64,000 nt of DNA from contig NZ_LGHP01000004.1 in the NCBI RefSeq assembly GCF_001280845.1, forward strand, positions 127,261 through 191,260, read 5' to 3'. Positions 37,133 to 45,798 of this stretch are shown here, piece after piece. The notes beneath the pieces are model-generated. The model saw only the letters and a list, made by a program, of their open reading frames with translations. It had not been told where the DNA came from and searched no databases. Within the stretch, counting starts at the first letter, position 1. Each line of letters starts with the position of its first letter. The stretch is from Bacillus sp. FJAT-28004 (GTDB taxonomy: Bacteria; Bacillota; Bacilli; Paenibacillales; Paenibacillaceae). The position numbers were made by a program, and so were the translations under genes.

Positions 37133-37296
37133 AAATTGAAAATAGGTATCTAAAGCAAAAAGAGCCTCATAAAGAGGCCCTTTTTAAGTATTAAATAGTA
37201 ATTAAAGCCCACGGAGTCATTCCGAAGGCTTTGCGTTTTGTTACGTAGTATGATCCGGATGATCCTTTATTCACATAGATAAAACATTAAATATTA

Positions 37297-37809
37297 TTAC
37301 TTATAGGTTTCATTTTCTAAAATTATAACTGTTTCTTCATTTGAGGACTTCCCTAGTAGTTTCGTATTTTCAACCAACCGAAAAATATTATCACAACATT
37401 GTTTTGCACCTATAGCTAATAACGGTACACCTATAAAATCAATTTTTAATCCTCTTGAAAAGAACCCCCCAATTGACATGACGAACGGCACTGTTGGTGA
37501 AGTATTAGAGAATATTATTTTTTCATTAAAATGATGTTTGCTTTGTAGTAATAAGCTTAAGTTTTTTAATGCTGGAACAACAAGTTTGGAGGATTTCCGT
37601 CCTATTGTATATACCGAATCTCCATTTTCATCTATCCCGTGAAAAATGATTTTTCCCGAATCATCTTTAGTTAATTTATTGAAATAGTTAACATTTAATA
37701 TTTCTTCTTTAGTTAGTTTTCGTTCTGATTGGGTAATTTCTTTTAAATGATAGGCGGCTGCCAGAGCTGTTGTATGAGTCCCTCCATAATCATTATAGAT
37801 ATAAATCAT
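37297..37809 (-). CDS. DUF3189 family protein
   Basis: 170 residues from the ATG at 37809, preceded by AAGGGATG. DUF3189 features are the opening MIYIYNDYGGTHTTALAAAY, the middle GIDENGDSVYTIGRK and the end VGVPLLAIGAKQC-like block. The opening glycine/threonine motif resembles a degenerate P-loop. Such proteins are widespread in spore-formers with unknown function. It is flanked by mobile-element debris on both sides. Confidence 0.75.
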   Translation of the reverse strand: MIYIYNDYGGTHTTALAAAYHLKEITQSERKLTKEEILNVNYFNKLTKDDSGKIIFHGIDENGDSVYTIGRKSSKLVVPALKNLSLLLQSKHHFNEKIIFSNTSPTVPFVMSIGGFFSRGLKIDFIGVPLLAIGAKQCCDNIFRLVENTKLLGKSSNEETVIILENETYK

Positions 37810-37875
37810 GATATCATCCCTTATATTTTTATCTATAGCTATTATGGTCATTCATTCCAGTTTCTATTCGGTTGA

Positions 37876-38019
37876 TTAATGGTCCAATTGCGCAGCAGTC
37901 TCGTTGACTGAGCAGACTAAACCGCCCTTCTCCGTAGACTGCAATCCCGCCAGCGCACCGATCGCAACGTCAATCGCACAGTTATTATCGTTTATCTCTT
38001 TGCGACTAACGCAGTCCAT
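37876..38019 (-). CDS. candidate 47-residue protein in foreign-looking DNA
   Basis: ATG preceded by GAGCGGGA opens 47 codons (CAIDVAIGALAGLQSTEKGG near the middle). Immediately upstream, on the same strand, another open stretch (NPDRVYFYMQRAELKTQGLR, stop at 38034) looks like a second small gene without a clear start. Both share the CG-rich composition of the remnant at 36827. They are probably leftovers of a phage or conjugative element. No family is recognised. Confidence 0.3.
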   Translation of the reverse strand: MDCVSRKEINDNNCAIDVAIGALAGLQSTEKGGLVCSVNETAAQLDH

Positions 38020-38174
38020 TCCCGCTCACTCGTTTAATCGTAAATACTCCGTTTTATTCGTCGACAATTACGTAACCCCTGTGTTTTTAATTCCGCTCGT
38101 TGCATGTAGAAGTAAACGCGGTCTGGATTGTACTTCTCGCGAAATAAAGTACGTCACATATTGTATGATTAATA

Positions 38175-38465
38175 TTATTTTTTAAATGATAAACCTTCTT
38201 CTTCTAATAAAGTTCTCATAATAGGTAAGGAAGCTGGTCCAATACCATGAATTTTCAAAATATCTTTTTCTGTGTATTTTGATAGTCCTTTCAAAGTGTC
38301 AATCCCTTCGTGAACCAATGCATTTCTTGCAGGTGAACTGAGCTTCGAGAGGAAGCCACGTTTAGGCTTATTCTCTTTATCACAGGTAGGACAACTTAGA
38401 CACTCACTGCTTTTGTAATACTTATGTCCCTTTCCACAAACCCTTAAACTTTTTTCTACTGTCAA
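38175..38465 (-). CDS. zinc-ribbon plus RNAP-alpha-CTD-like helix-hairpin-helix protein
   Basis: 96 residues from a TTG with GGAGG seven bases upstream. An N-terminal metal site uses C..GH and CLSCPTC. The C-terminal part (SPARNALVHEGIDTLKGLSK to KIHGIGPASLPIMRTLLEEE) is the helix-hairpin-helix seen in the RNA polymerase alpha C-terminal domain, which binds DNA. It matches a common small Bacillus protein of unknown role. Confidence 0.8.
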   Translation of the reverse strand: MTVEKSLRVCGKGHKYYKSSECLSCPTCDKENKPKRGFLSKLSSPARNALVHEGIDTLKGLSKYTEKDILKIHGIGPASLPIMRTLLEEEGLSFKK

Positions 38466-38585
38466 AATAATACCTCCAAACAAATTCTGTATCCAATTTC
38501 AACTTATTATATTGTATATTAGTTATATAATCTCGACAAAGTCTATGTATATCCCTATTTCAACAATGGGTGAAATCCTGCGAAT

Positions 38586-38982
38586 TCATGAGTCTGAGTG
38601 AGGAAACTGAATCATTTCGAGGGAGTTTAATTCTAGATCAGTATTAATTGGTGTCAGATTCATTGTTTTACTAAATAAATGAAATAGTCCTTTCAATACT
38701 CTGCCCACTTCATCATGAAAAAACTCTAGTTCCCCTGCTGCTCCAACGGTTCTGAAGAGACTGGTACCACGACTTTGAGGTGCTTTTATAGGTCGAGGTT
38801 CATATTTGTACCATGGTTCATAAGTTATATGTAATTTTGAATTTTCAACTGTTATTTTTGCGATTACCTGATTGCTCTACGAGAATCGTTCCACAAAAAC
38901 CATCTACACTTACTTGTCCTTCGATGTAGGCTTCTAATTTATCAACTACCTGTTTCTCCATTTTTGTTATGTTCCCTTTCAT
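38586..38982 (-). pseudogene. frameshifted hypothetical gene
   Basis: The frame opens MKGNITKMEKQVVDKLEAYI and runs to FCGTILVEQSGN, where it meets a stop. One frame over it continues smoothly as KITVENSKLHITYEPWYKYE through LFRTVGAAGELEFFHDEVGR to NSLEMIQFPHSDS and stop. One indel near 38865 explains the break. The last 13 residues recur at 22021-22060. The family is unrecognised. A sequencing error would also explain the pattern. Confidence 0.55.
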
Positions 38983-39011
38983 TAACTGAAGTCAGATTTT
39001 ACTAGTCCTCC

Positions 39012-39668
39012 TTAGAATACTTCATCATCAAATGTTTTATTAATGGATTCCCTATCATAATTTAAAATCCAATCGTTGTATCTAAGAAAAATATCTTTAA
39101 TTCCTGAAATTGAATTTGATATCACATCGCATGCACGATCATCATAAATATGATAAATTGTTCCTCTACTAATATTGAGAAAGAAAACATCGTGATGAAT
39201 TGAAGGCTTGATGCCTACATCTTGGTTGCAAATAGCTTTAATTAAATTGAGATAATCTAGCTCATTAACTTTACAATTGATCATATATCTAAAAGTATTG
39301 TCTAATTCGTCAGGTATTTCATCTTCATCAGCAAAGACATCCGGAATAACATTAAGCTTTAGATTTCTTAATATGTGTTTACTCTTAATGTATTTTCGAT
39401 ATAAGTTTACCCTTTTAACTTTGTTTTTTAGGTTATAAGCAAAAATAGCATTTGTAACAATAATAATTTCATCATTTATCTCATGGATAGCTTTGAATAA
39501 CTCAATAGCTCGTTTATATACTCGTTCCATATAGAAATTCTTATCTAAATCATACGCATTTGAATCTCCAAGTTCATATCGAATTCCTACATTCCAGTTG
39601 TAGAATAAAGGTGGCCTGAGAATCAAATTTGGAAAATGGTTACTCATAAATTGATCAAACGTCGTCAT
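39012..39668 (-). CDS. DUF3885-like hypothetical protein
   Basis: About 218 residues. It opens TFDQFMSNHFPNLILRPPLF and has the DUF3885 traits of an early W..GIRYELG motif, a central FRYMINCK strand and a late FFLNISRGTIYHIYDDRACD block. The ATG at 39668 is preferred to a GTG 11 codons earlier, though both ribosome sites are weak. No function is known for the family. It is a single leftward gene beside the frameshifted hypothetical. Confidence 0.6.
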   Translation of the reverse strand: MTTFDQFMSNHFPNLILRPPLFYNWNVGIRYELGDSNAYDLDKNFYMERVYKRAIELFKAIHEINDEIIIVTNAIFAYNLKNKVKRVNLYRKYIKSKHILRNLKLNVIPDVFADEDEIPDELDNTFRYMINCKVNELDYLNLIKAICNQDVGIKPSIHHDVFFLNISRGTIYHIYDDRACDVISNSISGIKDIFLRYNDWILNYDRESINKTFDDEVF

Positions 39669-39735
39669 TTTGGTTTCACCCACTTCAATAATACTTTCCA
39701 CATCTTGTATATAAGGATTTTCAACTTCGCAATTC

Positions 39736-39816
39736 TCTATACCTTAGCTTAATACAATGAGCAAGCCACCGCAGCGCCTGCTCATCGATGTCTGCTATTC
39801 AACTATATGTTTCATT
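39736..39816 (+). repeat. interspersed repeat copy with decayed ends
   Basis: Left end CCTTAGCTTAATACAATGAG, central stem GAGCAAGCC/GCGCCTGCTC, right end CAACTATATGTTTCATT. A truncated deacetylase fragment ends three bases beyond it. Confidence 0.75.
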
Positions 39817-39818
39817 AT

Positions 39819-39956
39819 TTAAACATTAAAGTCTTCGTTGTAAAAGTTTATTAATCGCTTTAATTCTTCCGTTCTTATAGAAGGATGTACTGTCAACTGA
39901 GTGATGCCAGGCTTTAAATTTTTTATCAAGGACATAAGCTGCGCCTTCATAGCCTC
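39819..39956 (-). pseudogene. ChbG/YdjC-like deacetylase fragment
   Basis: A short frame encodes MKAQLMSLIKNLKPGITQLT followed by VHPSIRTEEL. This matches the part of YdjC-family carbohydrate deacetylases that carries a metal-binding HP motif (GVTQLTVHP). Everything before and after is missing, and the frame stops beside the repeat copy. It cannot be functional. Confidence 0.55.
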
Positions 39957-39960
39957 ATAT

Positions 39961-39987
39961 CCCCACAGAGCTTACAGCTCTGTGGGG
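39961..39987 (-). terminator. hairpin after the phosphoesterase gene
   Basis: CCCCACAGAGC/GCTCTGTGGGG perfect 11-bp stem with a 5-base loop, 28 bases beyond the stop; no T-run follows. Confidence 0.6.
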
Positions 39988-40014
39988 TGATTTACGGGTC
40001 ATGCCCAAAGAAGA

Positions 40015-42306
40015 TTAGATGATAGGCTTCTTCAGCCTTATTCCGCGAATGATGCCGTCGTGTCCTGCAGCAATCAGCATTTGGTCTGATAACGCCGGAG
40101 AAGAAAACACGTAATGGTGTGAGAACTGTAGCTCATCAACCACATTTCCAGTTGCTGCGTCGAGTCCTGTCAACAGACCATTGACAGAAGTCAAATAAAC
40201 GATCCCGTTGTACGAGATAGGCGCCGCGTGGAAAATTCGTTGTTTGGTCTTCGCAGTCCACCGTATGCTGCCGTCAATTGGGTTGACGGCAGTCGCAGTA
40301 CCCCATTCGTCCGGCAGCACAAGCGTCGGTTCGGGACCCGGTATGAGGACGGAATAACCCGCGTACATATAGCCGCCTTTGAGCGTCCAAGCGTTAGCCC
40401 CGGTCGCACCATTCAAAGCGTACGCGTTCGATACCGTCGAGAACAGCACCGTTTGCTTGTCCGGCAAAGCAGTCGGATTGCAATACCACGGGCTGTATAA
40501 TAAAGTACGATAAGGACTTGAATGGCTGAACAGCGTTTTTTGCCATAACAGCACTCCCGTATGGATATCCAGCGCGGACACTTTGCCGTCTCCCGCACCT
40601 ACAAATACCGTTTGATCCAGAATTTCCGGACGACCGGCGAAAAATCCATGAATGTCCGTCATCCAAAGGACGGTTCCAGTTGCCGCGTCCAGTTTCAATA
40701 ACGTTCGCCCGATAACAACGAGCACGCTTGCTTTGCCGTCATGGGAGGAGTCGACCCATAATGGACTACCCAGAACAGGCTGTGAGCCGCCATAGGACCA
40801 TAACAGCCTGCCTTTTGTTGTATCAAGCGCATAGATCCGATGATCCGCCGATCCGATAAACACGCGGCTGCCGTCCGCACTCAGCGCCGGCGTACCGATG
40901 ATTGCGCCTTGGGTTCGATACGTCCACTGACGATGCGCCTTTTTGTCCGATACTTCGAGCGCCGTTACGGTACCGTCCAATTGCCCCACGATTGCAAGTG
41001 GCGACGCCGTATTCGCATATGCAATTACGATCCCAGCCTGAACGGAAGCGTCAAGCTTGTATTCCCACGCGATGCGGGAACCGGATGAAGCGGCTTCTTG
41101 CGCAGGGATGTCCATATGGACAACCTCATCCCAGAACTCGCCGACATTATTCGTAACCCGGACCTGGATCCGGTAACTGCCGGGCGCGATACCCGCCGTA
41201 TCGACAACCGTCTCCCAAAGCCCACTTTTGCTTCCGAGATCCGCCAGAATCAGTTCCTTCCAGTTTCCATCATTCGAACCGGCATAGGTAACATCCGGCC
41301 AAAACTGATAACGGACGCTTGCCACGCTTGCTTGCTGACTCATCTCCACTCGAAGAACGGAAGTGTTGGAATCCGATCGTTTTACACGAACCTCTCTCGG
41401 TTTCTCATGTTCAGCTGGCTTTTCGCCCGATAACGGAATTTCCACCAGCAGTTTTTTGTTAGATAGCGCTCCGCTCGTAAATTCCGCGTTGTAAACGGCG
41501 AGTACGGACGGCTCCAGAGGGAAAGATTTCTTCTCCACCCAATGGTAGACCGGCGAGACTTTGATACCCGGCAAAGAAATAAGGGTAATCCCGTTCTGCT
41601 TCCATACCTCTTCGCGATGAATGTGCCCGGTAAAGACCGCCCTGACGTTGTACGGCTCCACTATTTTGAAAAATTCCTCTTGGTTGCTGATGAAGTAAAA
41701 GTTTTTGCCGATCGGGTAATGTAGGTACACGATGATTGGCGTTTTCTTGCCCGTTTTTTGGAGATCCTTACGTAACCATTCCAGTTGGGACGGATTGAAA
41801 TACCCCCCCTCCTGCAGCATCGAAGTCGGATCAAGGGCAATGACATGAACGCCACCTTGGTCAAACGAATAATTGGCTTCGCCGAATAATTGCGTATAAA
41901 ACTCTTTGCCCCATTCGTCCCAACGGGCTTCATGGTTTCCTGGGACGGCATGGATCATGTCTTTCAATGACGAAGGAATGAGTCGTGTATACTCCTGATA
42001 TTCTTCCGAAAAACCGGACTCGACCACGTCACCGACATGCAAGATAAAATCAGGCTTCTGTCCGGTAGAAAGTTCGGTGAGGATCCGGGACAAATTCTCA
42101 CTATGTTTCGGGCTATTCGGATCAATATGGGAGTCGGCGAGAACTGCGAAGGCGAAATCTGATTCCTCCGCAGAAGCGAACGTCATCCCGCCGGTGAATT
42201 GGGATAAAACGGATAACCCGACAACCCCGCCTGCAGCCTTCAAAAATCCGCCCCTGTCAATTGGACGATTGAGCAATCGTTCCAAATCCTCCGAAATGTG
42301 TTTCAT
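40015..42306 (-). CDS. exported metallophosphoesterase with C-terminal PQQ-type beta-propeller
   Basis: 763 residues from the ATG at 42306 with AGGAGG upstream. A long N-terminus with RGGFLKAAGGVVGLSV looks like a Tat-type signal with a degenerate twin-arginine. The calcineurin-like metal ligands are LADSHID, HVGDVV, PGNHEARW, YLHYPIG and FTGHIHRE, all intact, in the first 260 residues. A linker domain follows. From about 430 on, repeats of the form AL.T..G.LLW (ALDTTKGRLLWSYGG, ALDIHTGVLLWQK) form a beta-propeller. It is divergent from the exonuclease/phosphatase-family gene, so both may serve extracellular phosphate or nucleic-acid scavenging. Confidence 0.85.
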   Translation of the reverse strand: MKHISEDLERLLNRPIDRGGFLKAAGGVVGLSVLSQFTGGMTFASAEESDFAFAVLADSHIDPNSPKHSENLSRILTELSTGQKPDFILHVGDVVESGFSEEYQEYTRLIPSSLKDMIHAVPGNHEARWDEWGKEFYTQLFGEANYSFDQGGVHVIALDPTSMLQEGGYFNPSQLEWLRKDLQKTGKKTPIIVYLHYPIGKNFYFISNQEEFFKIVEPYNVRAVFTGHIHREEVWKQNGITLISLPGIKVSPVYHWVEKKSFPLEPSVLAVYNAEFTSGALSNKKLLVEIPLSGEKPAEHEKPREVRVKRSDSNTSVLRVEMSQQASVASVRYQFWPDVTYAGSNDGNWKELILADLGSKSGLWETVVDTAGIAPGSYRIQVRVTNNVGEFWDEVVHMDIPAQEAASSGSRIAWEYKLDASVQAGIVIAYANTASPLAIVGQLDGTVTALEVSDKKAHRQWTYRTQGAIIGTPALSADGSRVFIGSADHRIYALDTTKGRLLWSYGGSQPVLGSPLWVDSSHDGKASVLVVIGRTLLKLDAATGTVLWMTDIHGFFAGRPEILDQTVFVGAGDGKVSALDIHTGVLLWQKTLFSHSSPYRTLLYSPWYCNPTALPDKQTVLFSTVSNAYALNGATGANAWTLKGGYMYAGYSVLIPGPEPTLVLPDEWGTATAVNPIDGSIRWTAKTKQRIFHAAPISYNGIVYLTSVNGLLTGLDAATGNVVDELQFSHHYVFSSPALSDQMLIAAGHDGIIRGIRLKKPII

Positions 42307-42551
42307 AATTAGCCTCCTAGAACTTCTATGGATTTGTGATAGGATCGCGAACATACAAAAGTATAGTTGAAAAGTATTAATTCTTGTTCATGACCAGGTT
42401 TTTTATTTGTAAACATAACCCATTTAAAAGAGCGAGGCTCTATGGTCGTTTCACTACCTTTACATTATTTTATAAAGATTCATACCTTGCGATAACAAAA
42501 AGGGTCTATCATCTCTAGTTGAACCTACAGAATGTCAGGAGGATACCAGAA

Positions 42552-43445
42552 ATGTTCAAGAAACCGCTTAATTTTGTTCTTGCTTTGTCGTTGCTATTGA
42601 TTCCCTTACTGCTATCTAGCGGTAAGGCGGAGGCTGCTGAAGCACAAGTAATCGAAAAAGGAAAAAAAGTAAACGTTCAAGTCATGTCGTACAACATCCA
42701 TCATGGAGAAGGAGAAGATGGCGTTCTCGATTTGCAAAGAGTTGCCGAGGTCATTAAACGATCTGGTGCCGATATTATCGGCTTACAGGAAGTGGATAAT
42801 CATTTCTCAGATCGAAGCGATTTCGAAGACCAGGCAAAATGGTTAGCGGACTACCTCGGCATGCACTATTCGTATGCCGCCAATCTGGACTATGAACCGT
42901 TGAATGAAGGACAATACCGCCGTCAATACGGAACGGCCGTGTTAAGCAAATATCCTATCCTTTCCTCCGAAAATCATTTGTTGACGAATATTCCGTATCC
43001 GGTCAATCCGACCGAACAACGCGGTCTATCGGAAACCCTGATTAACGTCAAAGGGAATCACGTTCGTTTCTTCAATACCCATCTTGATAATAAGAGAGCC
43101 GAACAAAGGGACCTTCAAATCATGGAAACCCTCGAAATTGCAAAACAAAAAGAAGGAACGAGCATCTTTACGGGAGACTTTAACGCCACGCCAGACAGCG
43201 GGGAAATGATGAAGATGACCGCGCAATACAACGATGTATTTGCCGAACTCAGTCAAAACGAGGATTTTACGTATCCGTCCGTTCCGCAACCGGACCGTCG
43301 CATCGACTACTTATTCGCTTCCGACGAGGTTAAGATTCAATCTGCTGAAGTCATTAATACCGATGCATCCGATCACTTGCCGATTATGGCCGATCTTGTA
43401 CTGACAAAAAAAGCTCCTTTCCAAAACGGAGAAGGCAAGAAATAG
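42552..43445 (+). CDS. secreted endonuclease/exonuclease/phosphatase family protein
   Basis: 297 residues from the ATG at 42552 (AGGAGG nine bases upstream). A signal peptide ends near SSGKAEA. EEP motifs are MSYNIHHGEG, DIIGLQEVDNHF, FFNTHLDN, FTGDFNATPD and DASDHLPIMADL, so the metal-dependent phosphodiesterase site is complete. The substrate may be DNA, a phospholipid or a sugar phosphate. It is divergent from the phosphoesterase gene across about 245 bases, in which no further gene is seen. Confidence 0.88.
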   Translation: MFKKPLNFVLALSLLLIPLLLSSGKAEAAEAQVIEKGKKVNVQVMSYNIHHGEGEDGVLDLQRVAEVIKRSGADIIGLQEVDNHFSDRSDFEDQAKWLADYLGMHYSYAANLDYEPLNEGQYRRQYGTAVLSKYPILSSENHLLTNIPYPVNPTEQRGLSETLINVKGNHVRFFNTHLDNKRAEQRDLQIMETLEIAKQKEGTSIFTGDFNATPDSGEMMKMTAQYNDVFAELSQNEDFTYPSVPQPDRRIDYLFASDEVKIQSAEVINTDASDHLPIMADLVLTKKAPFQNGEGKK

Positions 43446-43459
43446 AATACCGGCTAATT

Positions 43460-43502
43460 CAAAGGACGTTCGACCGTGCAGCGGCACGGTGTGAATGTCC
43501 TT
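43460..43502 (+). terminator. long hairpin after the EEP gene
   Basis: AAAGGACGTTC..ACCGTGC pairs with GCACGGT..GAATGTCCTTT. A second hairpin (AAGGGCGTAA/TTACGCCCTT) follows at 43587-43618. Confidence 0.75.
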
Positions 43503-43698
43503 TGTGACAAGTCGGCCATCATCGATTCAATCGCAAATGATTGATAATTAAATTCTGAACTTGAGTTGTATGTTTAAACATAGATAAGGGCGTAAACACA
43601 CTTGTGCTTACGCCCTTACTCACTTTAGATACATCGATTTTAGTTCAATATATACTGGATTTTTCAAAAGTAAATAGTTTCCATCACGAACAAGCCGC

Positions 43699-43818
43699 CA
43701 CGCTAACCTGGCCGTTAGCGTAATGAAGGACTACCACATGGCAGCCCTTTTGTCAGCAGAAAATAAAGTATTAGACTGTCGCTGTTTTATTGAACTAAAG
43801 TGTCCCGTTAGCTTAAAG
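43699..43818 (+). repeat. interspersed repeat with inserted accessory motif
   Basis: Left hairpin CGCTAAC-CTGGCC-GTTAGCG is perfect. The centre contains AATAAAGTATTAGACTG (about 43760). The right end is GAACTAAAG...TCCCGTTAGC. A further stub (GGCCCTTTACTTCAAC) follows at 43852. Confidence 0.75.
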
Positions 43819-43983
43819 AAAGAAAGTCTTCCAAGTTTTCTCTTACGTATTTGGCCCTTTACTTCAACAAAAACAGCAGCCGATTTAATGTGTACTGCAT
43901 TCCATTTGTTAAACACGAATAACAAACGGGATGCAATTCATTACTGGCTGCTATTTCTGTTTTTTAGTGTTCTTCTAACATAC

Positions 43984-44766
43984 TCATTTTTCGTACTCGT
44001 CGATTGCATTCTCGCTCATGATCGAGGCCATAAAAACAAGTTTTCCTTTACCTTCTCGTTCAATAATTTCTTTAGCACATGCGTCAATGGCAGACTTACT
44101 CATAAATGAGGAGATCGCCAACAAATCGGCTACACCACCATTTCCCGCACTAAAAAGTTTTTGTGAGCAAACGTCTATTACATCCTGACTCAGGTATGGG
44201 GCGATAGCTGCCAGTTGAGCAACTCCGTTACCTCCCAATTGAAATAGTTTCGTTGCACATTCATCTAACATATCCTGGCTTATATAAGGAGCAATTGCCA
44301 ACATTTCCGCTGCTCCAATGCTTTCTATTACAACAACCTGTTTTACGAGCTGATTCATGAATTCCTCGCTGACATAAGGAGCTACAAACATTAGATTGCC
44401 TATGTTCATATTGGCCTCTGCGTGTTCTATTATCTCTTGAACTTGTTCTGCACTGAGCAGAGGTGCGATTTCAGAAATGTCTTTGAGCGATACCTCTTGA
44501 TTCTGTAAATAATTCTGGGTTGTATGATTCAGCAGGTTTTTCAGCAGTTGTGTTCCCTTACTTTCATCAAGTATCTCATCGATACTAACGTCAAAAATAT
44601 GCGCTAGTTGAGGAAGTTTAGAAATATCAGGCATCGTTTCGCCTCTTTCCCAATTACTCACTGCTTGGTAACTGATGCTAAGTCGGTCAGCCAGACTCAT
44701 TTGAGACATCCCAGATCGTTTCCTAAAATCAGCAATATTCCGACCTACTTTTGACATATCAAACAC
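43984..44766 (-). CDS. XRE family regulator with repeated C-terminal helices
   Basis: 260 residues. The start is set at a GTG six bases after AGAGGTG. The N-terminal helix-turn-helix is GRNIADFRKRSGMSQMSLAD and AVSNWERGETMPDI (4-60). The rest consists of about five repeats of roughly 30 residues with the pattern LL.IAPY.S...ID.C..KLF..G..GVA. These form a helical solenoid likely to bind a protein or to multimerise. The target is unknown. It stands alone between two repeat copies. Confidence 0.8.
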   Translation of the reverse strand: MFDMSKVGRNIADFRKRSGMSQMSLADRLSISYQAVSNWERGETMPDISKLPQLAHIFDVSIDEILDESKGTQLLKNLLNHTTQNYLQNQEVSLKDISEIAPLLSAEQVQEIIEHAEANMNIGNLMFVAPYVSEEFMNQLVKQVVVIESIGAAEMLAIAPYISQDMLDECATKLFQLGGNGVAQLAAIAPYLSQDVIDVCSQKLFSAGNGGVADLLAISSFMSKSAIDACAKEIIEREGKGKLVFMASIMSENAIDEYEK

Positions 44767-44954
44767 AATTATCACCTCTTTATCAGAATACTATTAGTGT
44801 ATCTATTACTTACCTGATTGACTATCAAGTGATACTTGAGTTGCCAAAACGCGACACCGAATTCCAGTACTAGTTAAGCTGTGTATGGAAATACCATAGT
44901 TTCATTCAGGCATCTTTAAAAAAAAGTTTTTCTTACTATTGATTCTACCGTGTA

Positions 44955-45053
44955 ATTTGAACTATCCTATCCTTTCATAATGAGGCCGCCGAATTTATCG
45001 GCAGCCTCATCTGATTGTCTTATGAAATTAACATCACCCGTTAACGTAACAGT
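44955..45053 (+). repeat. interspersed repeat copy (GAGGCTGCCG-like class)
   Basis: TGAACTATCCTATCC, central stem GAGGCCGCCG/CGGCAGCCTC, right end AACATCACCCGTTAACG. An IS3 remnant starts 28 bases beyond it. Confidence 0.7.
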
Positions 45054-45080
45054 CTGCGAAGACGTTTATTCCCCGAAAGA

Positions 45081-45245
45081 CTAGTAAAATTTTTTCCAGC
45101 GTTCTAAACATTTATATGGATTTTTTTTACCGATAACAGCTATTTCAAACCCAGCTTCAACGAAGATCTGCATGGGTGTTCTGCCACTCTTGTAAGCTTC
45201 TACGGCATGTAATTTAAACTCGGATTTATTTTTTATTAAAACACA
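45081..45245 (-). pseudogene. IS3-type transposase OrfA remnant
   Basis: The frame encodes FKLHAVEAYKSGRTPMQIFV then EAGFEIAVIGKKNPYKCLER WKK and stop. This is the helix-turn-helix segment of IS3-family OrfA-like proteins (pattern PTQIFEEAGFD..IG...P..C..RW). The start merges into a long palindrome at 45247-45293 (AACCCGAAAGA/TCTTTCGGGTT), which is terminator-like. No OrfB is present. Confidence 0.5.
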
Positions 45246-45381
45246 AAAACCCGAAAGACGGGCACTTTTTTTAAAGTGTCTATCTTTCGGGTTACAGTTC
45301 AAGCAAACTGCTCCTTGTTTGTTCAACAACTAATCGGATTTTTATTTACACTTGATTAATAGAAGATAAGATACAGTCTGA

Positions 45382-45696
45382 TTACTCCAACCAATTAAAC
45401 ATAAAAGTATCTACGTTCAATGGTTTTGTTGTTTCACCATCTTCAAGACTAATGTCACTCCAGATAATATTTTCCCCTTCACGCCTTATGGAAACTGTAA
45501 TCGCTCCACAACCCAAGTCAGCACACATAGGGCATACAAAAAGAAAATATCTCCTACTGTCCAATTCAGAAGAGTCTTTAGCAACAACTTTTCCCTTTCC
45601 TCTTGTTGAGCTTCCTCTTATTTCACATTCTATTTTGTTCATTATTGCAACCCCATTAATAAATGGCTCTTGGTTAATTAAATACACAGTATCCAT
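45382..45696 (-). CDS. small hypothetical protein
   Basis: 104 residues, acidic and beta-rich, with the motif FLFVCPMCADLGCGAITVSI near the middle, whose three cysteines could bind a metal. Similar small Bacillus proteins exist, but no function is known to me. The ATG is directly preceded by the left end of a repeat copy and lacks a ribosome binding site. An internal ATG (MNKIECEIRG) also has only a weak one. Expression may be impaired. Confidence 0.5.
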   Translation of the reverse strand: MDTVYLINQEPFINGVAIMNKIECEIRGSSTRGKGKVVAKDSSELDSRRYFLFVCPMCADLGCGAITVSIRREGENIIWSDISLEDGETTKPLNVDTFMFNWLE

Positions 45697-45698
45697 AT

Positions 45699-45792
45699 TA
45701 AACTGTCATTAGCTTAATGAAATGAGCAGACAACCGTAGCGTCTGCTCATCAATGGAATTATTTAACTATCGTTCTCCGTTACTTCAACAAA
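45699..45792 (+). repeat. three-hairpin interspersed repeat (GAGCAGA class)
   Basis: AACTGTCATTAGCTTAATGA, central stem TGAGCAGAC/GTCTGCTCA, right end AACTATCG...CTCCGTTACTTC. It starts three bases before the ATG of one gene and ends seven bases from the stop of the next. Confidence 0.85.
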
Positions 45793-45798
45793 CGCTGC

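Noticed and set aside
45246..45329. N-terminal extension of the IS3-like frame
   Set aside because: This part is a long palindrome (AACCCGAAAGA/TCTTTCGGGTT), so the apparent peptide comes from a terminator-like hairpin.
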